A DNA stretch of 64,000 bases from Chionoecetes opilio (GCA_016584305.1 JACEEZ010002682.1:312501-376500), one strand, 5' to 3'; positions 47,320 to 57,655 are shown, numbered from the stretch's first letter. Notes: generated by a model from the sequence alone, not told the origin. Numbers and translations are program-made.

Positions 47320-48748
47320 ACTGCCTTGTGGCATTCGGGTACCATTCCTCCTGACTGGAAAAGGGGGCTGGTCGTCCCTATCTGGAAAGGGAAAGGGGAC
47401 CGTCAGTACTGCAACAATTACCGAGGCATTACACTGCTCAGTGTGCCAGGCAAGGTGCTTGCCCATCTAAGGTAATACCTGAGTGCTGACACGGATCCGC
47501 AGTCATCTGCTGAAGCATCAGAGACCTCAGCAGTCTGGGTTCACGCCTGGTAAGTCAACAACGAACCGTATCCTAGCGCTTTGTGTCCTGGTGGAACGCC
47601 AACGTGAGTTTCGACAGGGGATGCTTGCAGCCTATGTTGATCTCAAGAAGGCATTTGACTCCGTGCATCGTGAGTCACTGGGATCTTCTGCGACTTTGCG
47701 GGATTCCTGCAAGGACTATTGGTTTGATGACTGGTCTGTACTCTGGGACTGAGTGCTGTGAAGTGTGGGGGAGGTGTATCCAGCTTCTTTCCTGTGAATA
47801 CAGGAGTGAGGCAAGGGTGCGTCCTTGCTCCATCACTTTTCAACACTTGTATTGACTGGGTATTGGGCAAAGTTGTAGATCAAAGTGATTGTGGAGCATC
47901 CCTCGGCAACACCAAGATCACTGATCTTGGTTTTGCCAATGATGCAGTAATCTTTGCTGAGTCGCTGGAGGTCCTGGTGATGGCTCTCGAGGCACTGCAT
48001 GAGTAGGCAAAGCCTTTGGGACTTGAGGTCTCCTTTCTCAAGACCAAGGTCCAGGGGTTTGGAGGCTTACTAGATGAAGCAGTACAGACTGTTTATGCGT
48101 GCGGCGAGGACATTGAGATCTTGGAAAGTTTTACATACCTTGGTAGTGCAATCCATAATGATGGCGGGTCACGTCAAGAAGTCTTACAGCGGATTGGCAT
48201 AGCCCACGGTGTTATGGACTCGCTCAGCAGGAGTATTTGGCGTTGTCGGTACCTGTGCAGGAGGACAAAGATCCGGTTCTTCAAGTCGCTTGTGATCCCT
48301 GTCTTACTCTATGGTTGTGAGACATGGACACTAAATAGCGACTTGTAGGGGCGAATCGATACCTTTGGTAATAAGTGTTTTCGAAGAATCATGGGGTATC
48401 GCTGGGATGATTAAGTGTCAAATCAGCGATTGCACGGTGAGACTGAATCGAGGCCTATTACCTGCATAGTCCGTCAGCGCCTAATTCGGCTATATAGGCG
48501 TGTGGCACGCTACACTGAAACCGATCCTTCCCATCGGTTTGTATTTGTAAGAGACAATGGAGGAGGCCAATGGCGTAATGAGCCCACAAGGCTCATAGCT
48601 AGGGCAAGTTGATGCTTCCTGTCGGGAGTCGCTTGGTATGGGAAGGGAGCCTGCATGGGGACTCGCGCGTGGTGATCTCCGGGAGTGGCGTCGTAGGGTG
48701 GGCGAGGCGACGCGCCCCGCGGCGTATGCCCCCAATGATTGATTGATT
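47320..48748 (+). pseudogene. RTE-like LINE reverse transcriptase fragment, 5'-truncated
   Basis: Flanked by an exact 11-bp target duplication GACGGCATTGT (47,309-47,319 and 48,749-48,759). It ends in CCAATGATTGATTGATT, a short tandem tail typical of RTE-clade elements. Reverse transcriptase pieces in order: IPPDWKRGLVVPIWKGKGD, NNYRGITLLSVPGKVL, QSGFTPGKSTTNRI, AYVDLKKAFDSVHRE, NTGVRQGCVLAPSLFN, LGFANDAVIFAESLEV (catalytic DD changed to ND), FTYLGSAIHNDGG and LLYGCETWTLNSDL. Several stops and frame shifts: a dead copy. Clade inferred from tail and motif style. Confidence 0.82.
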
Positions 48749-48789
48749 GACGGCATTGTCCAGCCACTCTAATCTAAAAGGCCCTGCAG

Positions 48790-49110
48790 CCACGTGTGTG
48801 CCCGCAAAAAGTTCATTGGTCCATCGTGACACATGTATAGCTCTATCATGACGCAATCTCCGTATTCTTACGTAGGGTTATCGTGACGCCTTCCTAGGAC
48901 AATCGGGACAGATTATTAGCTATATCGTGACTCGTGCGTGCGTTTATCGTGATGCATTATGCATATTATTAGGGCTATCGTGACACCTCGTAATGATAGA
49001 TCGACATACGTATTACGTACGACGATCACGATAGTACGTGTCACGTATAGCGATAGCTGCTACATAGATAACGATAGCGTCACGATAGACTTACGATAGC
49101 GCTTGGGGTA
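48790..49110. repeat. Right subterminal TATCGTGA cluster
   Basis: Mirror of the left cluster, with TATCGTGACG, CACGATAG and ACGATAGC units throughout. Confidence 0.6.
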
Positions 49111-49214
49111 CAAAAGTCGAGGAACTTAATCCCGTTTTTAGTGCATGCACTAACTTAATTTTTTCGTGGCCTTGGCCGAGTGCGTCACGAGCGTCACTAT
49201 CGATCACAATAGAC

Positions 49215-49809
49215 CATAGGTGGGCGCGATAAAGAAAAAAATCACGATAACCGATAAATCGATAACAATAACCTTATCGGCGATAACCGATAATCGATAA
49301 CGGCGATAAATTTATCGCCCGATAAGGCGATAACCGATAAATCCATAAATCCTAAATTTCGATACTAGCGATAACGATATTGGTATTTTAAATAAAAAAT
49401 TAAATGCTATCAGTAAACTGTAACATAACAGTTCCATAACAGGGAACATGGAAAAAAATCATCAAAGAACGCGTAAAACCGGGAGCGCGCAGGAACAGCA
49501 CCTCCCAGTCCGACAGCTGGTGAGAGACTGAAGCTGAGCGAACGTTTTGAGAAGACGTCAAGACGGTTAGCTGGGTTTAGACCGTTGTTCGGTTCCCAGC
49601 TCGGATCTACCTATTTCTGCCTCCAAGGCACGCGCGGCTCGCCCCTGTGCTAAACTGGAACCAAAAAATAAAATTATCGATTAGCGCTAGTTTGGAACCA
49701 AACGTATCGGCGATACCGATGAATGGATAACGCGGGGAAAAAAATTATCGGATAACCGATAACCCGATATCGTTATCGTGATAATTTATCGCGTTAACGC
49801 CCACCTATG
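49215..49809. mobile_element. hAT-type MITE with 8-bp target duplication
   Basis: Ends CATAGGTGGGCG and CGCCCACCTATG, flanked by identical CAATAGAC (49,207-49,214 and 49,810-49,817). An 8-bp duplication and ends starting CA-AGGTGGGC are hAT hallmarks. 595 bp with dense GATAACCGATAA-type motifs near both ends and an unrelated GC-richer core (49,440-49,660). No transposase. Confidence 0.85.
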
Positions 49810-49949
49810 CAATAGACCCATAATCAGGACCATGACGGCGCTCGCATTGCATTGTTGGTGTTATCGTCGTTCGATTATGGAATGTGTGAAGGGGGCTTTA
49901 CGCCATATGAGCGGTAAACAAGATCACTGAGGGAGAGGCATGCAGCCAT

Positions 49950-50117
49950 GGTAGATAGAAGAGAATATCGAAAACCTCCAACAATGCCTAATCAAAAAGT
50001 TCCCTTTCATTTTTTGTCCCATAGCGGTCTATGGGATTGACGCTACGGTTGCGCCCTCTCTTCTATCTACCTTGGCATCAGCAGGCAGCACCAACAGTGG
50101 ATGAGGCAGTAGCTAGG
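49950..50117 (+). repeat. Left arm of large inverted repeat (mirror at 52,195-52,370)
   Basis: It begins with a 122-bp mini-element bounded by GGTAGATAGAAGAG and its complement (49,950-50,071) and continues with GCATCAGCAGGCAGCACCAA. The same order appears inverted at 52,195-52,370, with about 10% differences. Confidence 0.8.
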
Positions 50118-50119
50118 TA

Positions 50120-51135
50120 CACTACGCGCCAAAATATTGTTCGCCGCATCATAACAGACGCTCCCATAAGGGAATTCTGAAAATGTACTCTATAGCAGCC
50201 TAGTGACTTACGAGAGAGATATCCTACATATGGCAGCTTGTTTAAAGCACGGGCAGTCCATCAAGACCGTTGAGGAATGTTCAAATGCCACTTGTCAATT
50301 ATAGACGAAGCATTTTGAAAAGGATCGCCTCACTCCCCGCGAGTAATTTGAACAGACGCGCGTTGGTATAACTATCATTATTTTCATAATGGGTGGCAAG
50401 AAAGACCTAACAAAGGAGCAAATTAAAGTTACAGTGACTACACACAAGGCAGAGAGGCCAGAGGAAGAAATATCAAGGATTGTGGGTGTTACGAGGAAAT
50501 GTGTGATGAAGTGGGTGGAGAGTTTCGTGAAGGGTGGCGGGGTGGCGCCACCATAACATAAAGAAGTGGCCACAGCGAGGATGTAAAATATCAGCAAGCA
50601 CCGTAAATGTCATGAAACGTCAAGTGGATGCCCATCCTCAAATAAGAGCAAGAAAATTTTTACGATATGACATTTACATTCTCGCTGTGGCCACTTCTTT
50701 ATGTGGGTTTCCACCCCGCCACCTTGCACGAAACTTCCACCCACTTCATCACACATTTCCTCGTAACACCCACAATCCTTGAGATTTCTTCCTCTGGCCT
50801 CTCTGCCTTGTGTAGAGTCACAATAACTTTAATTTGCTCCTTTGTTAGGTCTTTCTTGCCACCCATTATGAAAATAATGATAGTTATACCAACGCGCGTC
50901 TGTTCAAATTACTCGCGGGGAGTGAGGCGATTCTTTTCAAAATGCTTCGTCTACAATTGACAAGTGGCATCTGAACATTCCTCAACGGTCTTGATGGACT
51001 GCCCGTGCTTTAAACAAGCTGCCATATGTAGGATATCTCTCTCGGAAGTCACTAGGCTGCTATAGAGTACATTTTCAGAATTCCCTTGTGGGAGCGTCTG
51101 TTATGATGCGGCGAACAATATTTTGGCGCGTAGTG
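50120..51135. mobile_element. Fold-back element derived from a Tc1-like transposon
   Basis: Two near-identical arms of about 475 bp face each other (50,120-50,595 and 50,665-51,135), starting CACTACGCGCCAAAATATTG and flanked by TA (50,118-50,119; 51,136-51,137). Each arm carries the terminal repeat plus the start of a Tc1-type transposase. The 70-bp loop continues the transposase as STVNVMKRQVDAHPQIRARK, the second DNA-binding helix region. The mirrored outer arm at 52,195 shows the empty TA site. No catalytic domain remains. Confidence 0.82.
50389..50556 (+). pseudogene. Tc1-like transposase N-terminal HTH remnant
   Basis: 55 codons from ATG: MGGKKDLTKEQIKVTV, EEEISRIVGVTRKCVMKWV, then a premature stop. 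The pattern K-x-L-T-x-E-Q...I-x-x-x-x-G-V-x-x-x-x-V-x-x-W is the first helix-turn-helix of Tc1-family transposases. The opposite arm encodes the same domain on the minus strand (about 50,728-50,868). The DDE catalytic core is absent. Confidence 0.7.
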
Positions 51136-51137
51136 TA

Positions 51138-51170
51138 TATAGGTGGCTACATGGAGGTGTACTTATATTT
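51138..51170 (+). repeat. Continuation of the large inverted-repeat left arm
   Basis: TACATGGAGGTGTACT matches the complement of 52,172-52,194 (with a small indel), so the left arm resumes after the Tc1 fold-back insertion. Confidence 0.6.
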
Positions 51171-51182
51171 TATTTTAACTTC

Positions 51183-51533
51183 AATAAGTAGCTTTTAGTG
51201 GTCCTTTAGTTTGTTATCGTCTTGCAGTTTACTTTTTCATTACAAACACCAGTAACATTGAAAACCATAAAAAAATAAAGGCTATGAAGGAGATTATTTG
51301 CAGTGGGAGCTTTTTTCGCACAACACTGGCAAGCGGAGTGAATCAGGATTCAGTCGGCCTGAGCCACGAGTTGAAAAAATTACCCTTCACCCCCAAGGCA
51401 GCGATGGCACGATGGCACTCTCCTTCATAGCCTTTATTTTTTAATGATTTTCAATGTTACTCGTGTCTGTAGTGAAAAAGTAAACTGCAAGACGATAACA
51501 AATTTAAGGACCACTGAAAGACACTTATTGGCA
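51183..51533. repeat. Second fold-back element, arms about 115 bp
   Basis: 51,183-51,303 (AGTGGTCCTTTAGTTTGTTATC through ATAAAGGCTATGAAGGAG) recurs inverted at 51,418-51,533. The 115-bp loop is unrelated unique sequence. No target duplication identified and no coding potential. Confidence 0.75.
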
Positions 51534-51821
51534 GCTCGCTTCGCTCGCTGCTGCTTACCATAACCATCATCACCGCTTGAGTGGTATTTGTGGTAACTGG
51601 GCACAGTTGGCAACTCCGCTCGAGCGGACACCGCCGAGCGGAAGAGATGACTTGAATTTAACTTTGTACGGCGGCCGTACAGCGGTACGGCGGTGCGGTA
51701 GACTTTATTGTGACGTCATTGTGACGTCTTTGTTGTAGTACGGCGGCCGTACAAGCGGGAAGGTGGGAACCGGGCTTTTTTTAAGAAACGTGGAACCAAG
51801 TTTCCGCCAAAAAGTGAATAA

Positions 51822-52066
51822 CTACTCCTAAATATTATCGGACTGAGCTGAAATTTGACATGCAAGTAGTGCTGTCAAAATCAATGGGGGTCGTCGCAAG
51901 AAACTTTTTGCGTAAAACAAGCCCTTAATGAGTAATTAGCGTAAACTACTCCTAATTATTGTCGGATTGAGCTGAAATTCAACATGTAAGTAGTGCTGTC
52001 AAAATCAATGGGGGTCTGTGGAACAAACTTTTTGCGTAGAACAAGCCCTTAATGAGTAATTCACGT
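51822..52066 (+). repeat. Tandem duplication, two about 122-bp units
   Basis: Both units contain ACTACTCCTAAWTATTRTCG, GCTGTCAAAATCAATGGGGG and ACAAGCCCTTAATGAGTAAT; about 88% identical. Confidence 0.82.
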
Positions 52067-52194
52067 AATGAGGTAATTGGCTGGAACGTGGCTCGCTGTC
52101 ACGTTCCAGCCGCAAGAACTGAGCCAAAAGCAAAGGGGCCAGAGGCTGGACGCCTATACTTGATTTAAGTTAATTTAGTACACCACCATGTATA

Positions 52195-52370
52195 CCTACC
52201 TACTGCCTCATCCACTGTTGGTGCTGCCTGCTGATGCCAAGGTAGATAGAAGAGAGGTAGCGACCGTACGTAGCGTCAATCCCATAGACCGCTATGGGAC
52301 AAAAAATGAAATGGAACTTTTTTATTAGGCATTGTTGGAAGTTTTCGATATTCTCTAGTTTCTATCTACT
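52195..52370 (-). repeat. Right arm of large inverted repeat
   Basis: Complement of 49,950-50,117 plus 51,138-51,170, uninterrupted here. It carries the second copy of the GGTAGATAGAAGAG-bounded mini-element (52,241-52,370). Confidence 0.8.
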
Positions 52371-52659
52371 GTGATGACTGTCACCCACGGGCACAGCTGA
52401 TATAAAAAGATGAAACTATTTTATTCTGATAGTTTTTGATGCGTTTTGTATTCATTTGCTGTCCATGCATTTTCCTTGGAGATTACTACTTTTTCAGCAG
52501 AGGGGAGAAGAGGTATGATTACCGATTTGACTTGTGTTCGGCTATATACATTGAAGTTAATTTTAGTTTCTTAGCACCGCGAATTTATTTGGACGGTACG
52601 ATCTATTTCTGATCGATTTTGTTGTCAAGTTTGTTGTACTACCGTAGGTACTGACAGTG

Positions 52660-53000
52660 AAATGTGGAGCCGTTGTTAGGGCGGCAGTGTTTACAAGACC
52701 CCGGCGGCGGGCGACAGGCCGTGGCGCGCCAAGACTCAACACTACGATTACGTGAGGTCTGTGTGCAAAAAGTGTCACTTATGCACTATTACATCAGTTC
52801 TGTGTGCGATTGACGTCTAATTAGCTCATGATGTAATGTCTGGTGGCCACTGGGTGAAGACTTAATCAGGTCAACGGGGGTGTGCTACTTTTGGCTGGTT
52901 TGGTTGCAGTGAGGGAACTTGCTTCCAGTGTTTTTGTTACCATGAAAATGAATTATAAGCCATGTCCTGAAGATTCAAAGTCAATCCGGCTCAAAGTTTG
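52660..53000 (+). other. Candidate 5' exon/promoter of a second gene
   Basis: A GC/CpG-rich patch (52,660-52,750) is followed by ordinary sequence and a clean donor, AAAGTTTG|GTAAGT, at 53,001. An ATG at 52,942 opens 19 codons (MKMNYKPCPEDSKSIRLKV) up to the donor. Joining it to the exon at 57,501 gives TGA immediately, so if those exons belong together this is untranslated leader with a short uORF. It could also be the first coding exon of something else. Confidence 0.3.
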
Positions 53001-53761
53001 GTAAGTAAAATTCTAGAGTCCTTTCCCGCCCTTATTAGGGTGTTTTGGTACTTTCAACCAGTAATTGAGCACGAGGTTAAAAGTACTCAATTCCTATGTA
53101 TTTGATGTGTTAAGAATGTTCACATTCAAAATCGTCGGAAATGCATAATTTTGCAGTGATCTCCCCTTTATCTCTGCTTTAGGTTAGGCTAATCAACCAA
53201 CGTCAAGGTTAAGTTAGTGAACTAGCGGGGGTCTTGGGGGCCGTAGCTCCCCCAGTTATGTCAGGTTATGTAACCAATATCCATGTATTGTATTAAACTG
53301 CAGTTTTACCGTTGGATAAAATTTCGGTAGTGGGCTTTCCCCGATTTCGAGGCCGAAACTTATTTTTCCTGAATAGTTTTGATGTATATTGAATGAATCT
53401 GGAACTCGTTTTTGTCCGAATTTTGTTTTTGTTTACAGGTGTACGGGGTGCCCGCCCCGCCCCTCCCGGCCTGCCCCGTAAACCTTGAAACCAAAAACCA
53501 AACCCCACCTCTAACCAAACTTAGCAGTTTCTGGCTGATATAATGGTAGATTTTCGGTAGTAGTACATCTAACGCCATTATTATTCAATTGCGCAATGGG
53601 AAATGGGGTTAAAAAGACTCAGAATGAAGAAATCTACACGATGATGTAGGTACGAATCCTAGGAAATTTGAAAGCCCACTACATAACTAATACCTACCAT
53701 TGTAGTTTAATATATAACTAGACATTTTTCAAGGAATAGGTAAGTAATTCCCGTATAGTTT

Positions 53762-54094
53762 GGGGAGGCGGTAGCAGAGTGGTTAGCGTCTCTGACTGGC
53801 GTTCTCGGTGACCCGAGTTTGATCCTCGACGAAAAACAAAACCTTTCTATACCGTCGAGTGGCCTAAGAACACCCACATGCCCTGCCCATTAATCTACCT
53901 TCGATTGCGAGTGCATCGGAGGACACAGGGGGGTGGCATGAGCCTCTAATCACAGGGGTCACTATAAAAATCCTGCCTGCACCACCACGGGAGAGGGCTA
54001 GTCATCACAGCCGTCAAGGAAACCTCCAGAGCCTACCATCCGAGCCTTGGGTCACCACTGCCTACAGGCGCTATAGGCACATGTAAAAAAAAAA
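53762..54094 (+). mobile_element. tRNA-derived SINE
   Basis: The head GGGGAGGCGGTAGCAGAGTG has a perfect pol III A box (TAGCAGAGTGG, 53,772-53,782). A B box variant (GAGTTTGATCC, 53,815-53,825) follows 32 nt later. After a 260-bp tRNA-unrelated body it ends in A10 (54,085-54,094). The head resembles a Leu/Ser-type tRNA but cannot fold as a functional tRNA. Target duplication not evident. Confidence 0.8.
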
Positions 54095-54181
54095 GACATG
54101 TCAATAATATATTTTTATGTATTTTCGGCCTTATGTCATCCCAGAGAGTGTTTTCCTGATATATATTTTACGTCATCCACT

Positions 54182-55312
54182 AGGATTCATTACCAGAAGT
54201 GTTAAAAGTAGAAGTGTGGAGGTTATTGTAAAGGTTTAGTTGGCTCTAGTCAGACCTCACCTAGACTATGCAGTTCAGTTTTGGTCTCCATATTACAGGA
54301 TGGATATAGCCTTGTTAGAATCAGTGCAGAGAAGGATGACCAAAATTATTCAAGGAATACGTAACTTTAGTTATGAGAAGAGATTGAAGCTATTAAATTT
54401 ACACTCACTCGAGAGACGCAGAGTAAGGGATGATCTGATAGAAGCTTTTAAGTGGATAAAGGGATTCAATAAAGGAGAGGTAGGAAAAGTTCTTACGGCT
54501 ATTACCGTATTTTATGGCTTATAAGACGCTGCATCTTGGAAGACGCACCCTGATTTTGAAAAGAAATTTCTAAGAAAAAAGAAAGAAAAAAAAAGATATT
54601 CTACCGGTAGGTAGTAGTAAAATCTATCTATTTTCTCGGTAGGCGGTGGTCCAAAGTGTCTTTCTGCTGCTCTGTTTCCATGTTCTTTGGCTGTATCGTA
54701 CAACTTTTAGCTTGTATGTGATAGTATAAGTAAATCGTTTTGATGATTTCGCCATGGGTGATAATTTCCAGGACTGAAAAGAGCTTGTGATACGTGTGAC
54801 AGCCTGGTGGTAAATGCTGCATCAACACTAGCAGACGATAGTTGGCGCTGTTGGCGTCAATCTGTCGAGCCTCCGAGGGGGAACGGCTCCTGCCAGTACC
54901 GTACTAAACATCACAGCGTGAGGACAGATTAGTTGATTCTAAGGAGGTACTGCAACATTCATCTTGGAAGACGCATGAGTATTTTTCAGGGTATTTTTTA
55001 GGGGAAAAAGTGCGTCTTATAAGCTGTAAAATACGGTAACCAGGGTAGAACAAGAAGTAACGGATTCAAGCTGGAAAAGCGTAGATTTAAAAAAGAAATA
55101 GGGAAAAACTGGTTCACAAATAGGGTGGTAAATGATTGGAATGGACTCAGCAGACAGGTAGTTAGTGCGGAGTCATTAGAGAGTTTTAAAGGGAGGCTAG
55201 ATAAATTCATGGATGGGGATGAAAGGTGGATGTAGGTAGTGTTAAGCAACAGGAACTACCTTGTGTAGGTCTCACGGCCTCTTGTAGCTTCCTTATTTTC
55301 TTATGTTCTTAT
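54182..55312 (+). pseudogene. CR1-like LINE reverse transcriptase C-terminus, split by a MITE
   Basis: LVRPHLDYAVQFWSPYYR, LESVQRRMTKIIQGIRNFS, KLLNLHSLERRRVRDDLIEA and then, after the insertion, WFTNRVVNDWNGL-type sequence and the conserved 3' tail CACGGCCTCTTGTAGCTTCC. VRPHLEYA, LE-x-VQRR-x-T and L-x-SLE-x-RR-x-RGDLIE are hallmarks of CR1/jockey-group LINEs. 5'-truncated and interrupted; clearly dead. Confidence 0.82.
54505..55036. mobile_element. TA-flanked MITE inside the LINE
   Basis: Inverted ends CCGTATTTTATGGCTTATAA and the complement of TTATAAGCTGTAAAATACGG, flanked by TA (54,503-54,504; 55,037-55,038). The paralogous LINE at 57,133-57,150 reads GGCTAGTAAGCAGGG, an uninterrupted single TA site. 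Inside, CATCTTGGAAGACGCA occurs near both ends. No transposase. Confidence 0.82.
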
Positions 55313-56589
55313 CATTCCAACATAGCTAGTATTGTATCATGTCTTTTAGTAAATGTAGACCTAACTATTGAGTTTTACAATAAAATACACTTTTATAGCA
55401 ATTAAAAATATTTTCCTCTCCCGATCATAAAGTACATAGGTAACCATGTTAGTGGGAATAACTTGGGTGGAAGGGCCGGAATGACTAGGGTGGGAAGCCA
55501 GAACAATCTGGGCCGGAAAAATTGGTCAAATTTTAGAGTCCTTTTCCTCCCTTGTAAGTGGGGGGGGGTTTCTCCAGACCTTCACAGATCCCTTCACATA
55601 CCTCTAAAACGTAATCATAAAGTAGGGGAGAGATGCCCCCTCCAACCCCCTTCTCCCCATGTAATCCCCCCAAATAATATTACTAACCTAACCTCAGTAT
55701 AACTTTACCAATAACCTCCTTGCGAGACTTAAGTGCGGGAAAGAACTAGAATTTTACCAGGTTAGGTTAGGTTGTTAACCTAATTTAGGTTGGCTCTGGT
55801 CCAGATAAATAGGTTAAGCTAACATAACAAACCTGGGGACCCGTCGGGAACGCGGGGGTTTGGGTGGGGAAATGGCAACTAGTTTTGTACTGATAGTATA
55901 TTATGTTTATTAGCTCTATTTCTAGCCTCAATACATTGTTTCCTAGGTCGGAGGTCTGAGCTCACCCTCACTCCCTGATCTTTCTCACCTTCTGATCTTT
56001 TCAGCGATACCTTGCGTATGGCCATTACCAGGTTTTTTTCTACCAACATTCATAACGCTGCATGATGAAAATTCTAGGTGTAGGTGCAGTGAATCAAGAG
56101 CAGACTTCCAGTAGTAGTTCAGTGGTAATCATTATTTGCTCTGACGCTTTATACATGCTTATAATGGACGAGAACTGCGCGGTCGCTACCGCCGTTACCA
56201 CTTACGTTTTCTATATTATTTTTTGTTCAGTATACTGTGCAGTATTAATCCACTTCCGTGGAACCTTTAAAACTTACTACTGTATTGTATTATTACTACA
56301 TATTGTAGAAATTATATAGTTGTCTAATATGCATACAGACACACCCTCCCCTTCCAGAGGCCCCCCAAACCTTTAGGAGGTTAGGTTAAGGTTCGGTTAG
56401 GTTAATAATCTTACCGGTGGGTCGAAGGGGGCGGAGCCCCCACGTTAGGAGATTAGTTTGGGGTAATAATCCTCCTGGCAGGGTGGGGAAGAGCGGACCA
56501 CTCGGCGGCTGGCGGGCGGGCTGGCAAATGCGGGGCGGGGCGCACTTGTTTTTGTACAATTCCGTCACTTTCCTGGTATCCCATATTGC
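55313..56589. other. Intergenic/intronic DNA with CCTAA/GGTTAG tracts
   Basis: Contains GGTTAGGTTAGG near 55,760 and 56,385-56,400 and a GC-rich segment (56,410-56,545). Nothing coding is supported. Confidence 0.45.
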
Positions 56590-57413
56590 AGGGAGACTTA
56601 GATAAACTTAATGAGTGGATAGATAGATGGCAGATGCAATTTAATATTGATAAGTGCAGCGTTATGAATGTTGGTAGAAAAAACCCTGGTAATAGATACA
56701 CCCTACGCAATGTATCGCTGAAAAAATCAGGTGAGAAAGATCTGAGAGTGAGGGTGAGCCCAGACCACCGACCTAGGAAACAATGTATTGAGGCTAGAAA
56801 TAGAGCTAATAGGGTGTTAGGATTCATTACAAGGAGTGTTAAAAGTAGAAGTGCTGAGGTTATTCTAAAGCTTTATTTGGCTGTAGTCAGACCTCACCTA
56901 GACTATGCAGTTCAGTTTTGGTCTCCATATTACAGGATGCATATAGCCTTGTTAGAATCAGGGCAGAAAAAAATGACCAAAATGATACAGGGGATATGTA
57001 ACTTTAGTTATGAGAAGAGATTGAAACTATTAAATTTACACTCACTCAAGAGGCGTAGAGTAAGAGGCGATCTGATAGAAGTCTTTTAAGTGGTTAAAGG
57101 GATTTAATAAAGGAGAGGTAGGAAAAGTTCTTATGGCTAGTAAGCAGGGTAGAACAAGAAGTAACGGATTCAAACTGGAAAAGGGTAGATTTAAAAAGGA
57201 AATAGGGAAGAACTGGTTCACAAATAGGGTGGTAAATGATTGGAATGGACTCAGTCGTCAGGTAGTTAGTGCGGAGTCAATAGGAAGCTTTAAAAGAAGG
57301 CTAAATAATTTCATGGATGGGATGAATCATGAAAGGTGGATGTAGGTAATATTAAGTAACAGGAACTACCACGTATAGGTCTCGTGGCCTCTTGTAGCTT
57401 CCTTATGTTCTTA
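56590..57413 (+). pseudogene. CR1-like LINE reverse transcriptase C-terminal fragment
   Basis: Translation runs from DLDKLNEWIDRWQMQFNIDK and KCSVMNVGRKNPGNRYTL (the usual post-YADD strands) through VVRPHLDYAVQFWSPYYR and LNLHSLKRRRVRGDLIEVF to WFTNRVVNDWNGLSRQVV and the 3' tail. One frame break near 57,089 (stop TAA after VF) and the missing 5' two thirds make it inactive. About 85-90% like the copy at 54,182 and of the same family as 22,989. Confidence 0.85.
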
Positions 57414-57500
57414 TGAATAAATTTGTAAAAAAATGTCTTGCTCATCTTTTTATAGTGTTACCTACTCCCTATTTTTAGAATATATATTTTTTTCTCTAAG

Positions 57501-57655
57501 ATGTCGCAGTCCAGATGGAGAGGTGGCCAGCGACTATCTCCTCGGCAGCGACGGGTCAATGACTTTTTTAGTTCCTCTCAGAAGAGTTCTAAGCCAAAGG
57601 ACAAAATGAATGCATTGCCTGCTGGAGGTCAGGCCTCGCGTCCCATCGCTAAAGT
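57501..57655 (+). CDS. Coding exon, PIP-box protein N-terminus (possible BLM-like helicase)
   Basis: The acceptor TTTTTTTCTCTAAG directly precedes ATG. 51 codons plus 2 bases follow to donor GTGAGA at 57,656. Residues 21-28 are QRRVNDFF, an exact PIP-box consensus (Q-x-x-hydrophobic-x-x-F-F), followed by Ser/Lys-rich sequence. Human BLM has a similar QQRVKDFF near its N-terminus followed by a DDMDDFD acidic motif. That order is also seen here across two exons, which suggests a Bloom helicase orthologue; other PCNA-binding repair proteins remain possible. The helicase core would lie beyond this window. Confidence 0.45.

Larger units (their letters stand above)
47003..49900. mobile_element. 2.9-kb TIR DNA transposon (non-autonomous) hosting two insertions
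   Basis: The left end, TAAAGCTCCCTTCACACATT, and the inverted right end, TAAAGCCCCCTTCACACATT, extend as about 46-bp inverted repeats with roughly five mismatches. If the first three bases are target site (TAA/TTA), the ends begin AGCYCCCTTCACAC, similar in form to the Harbinger-type element at 59,549. Subterminal regions (47,035-47,285 and 48,790-49,110) are packed with CACGATA/TATCGTG motifs. No transposase is visible. Superfamily uncertain. Confidence 0.65.

Noticed and set aside
53762..53830. Functional tRNA gene
   Set aside because: A and B boxes are present but the 3' half does not close a cloverleaf, and the sequence continues into a long body and A tail, as in a SINE.
52942..57655. 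Coding join of the frame at 52,942-53,000 with the exon at 57,501
   Set aside because: The junction makes an immediate TGA (TG plus A), so the upstream part cannot be coding for that protein.
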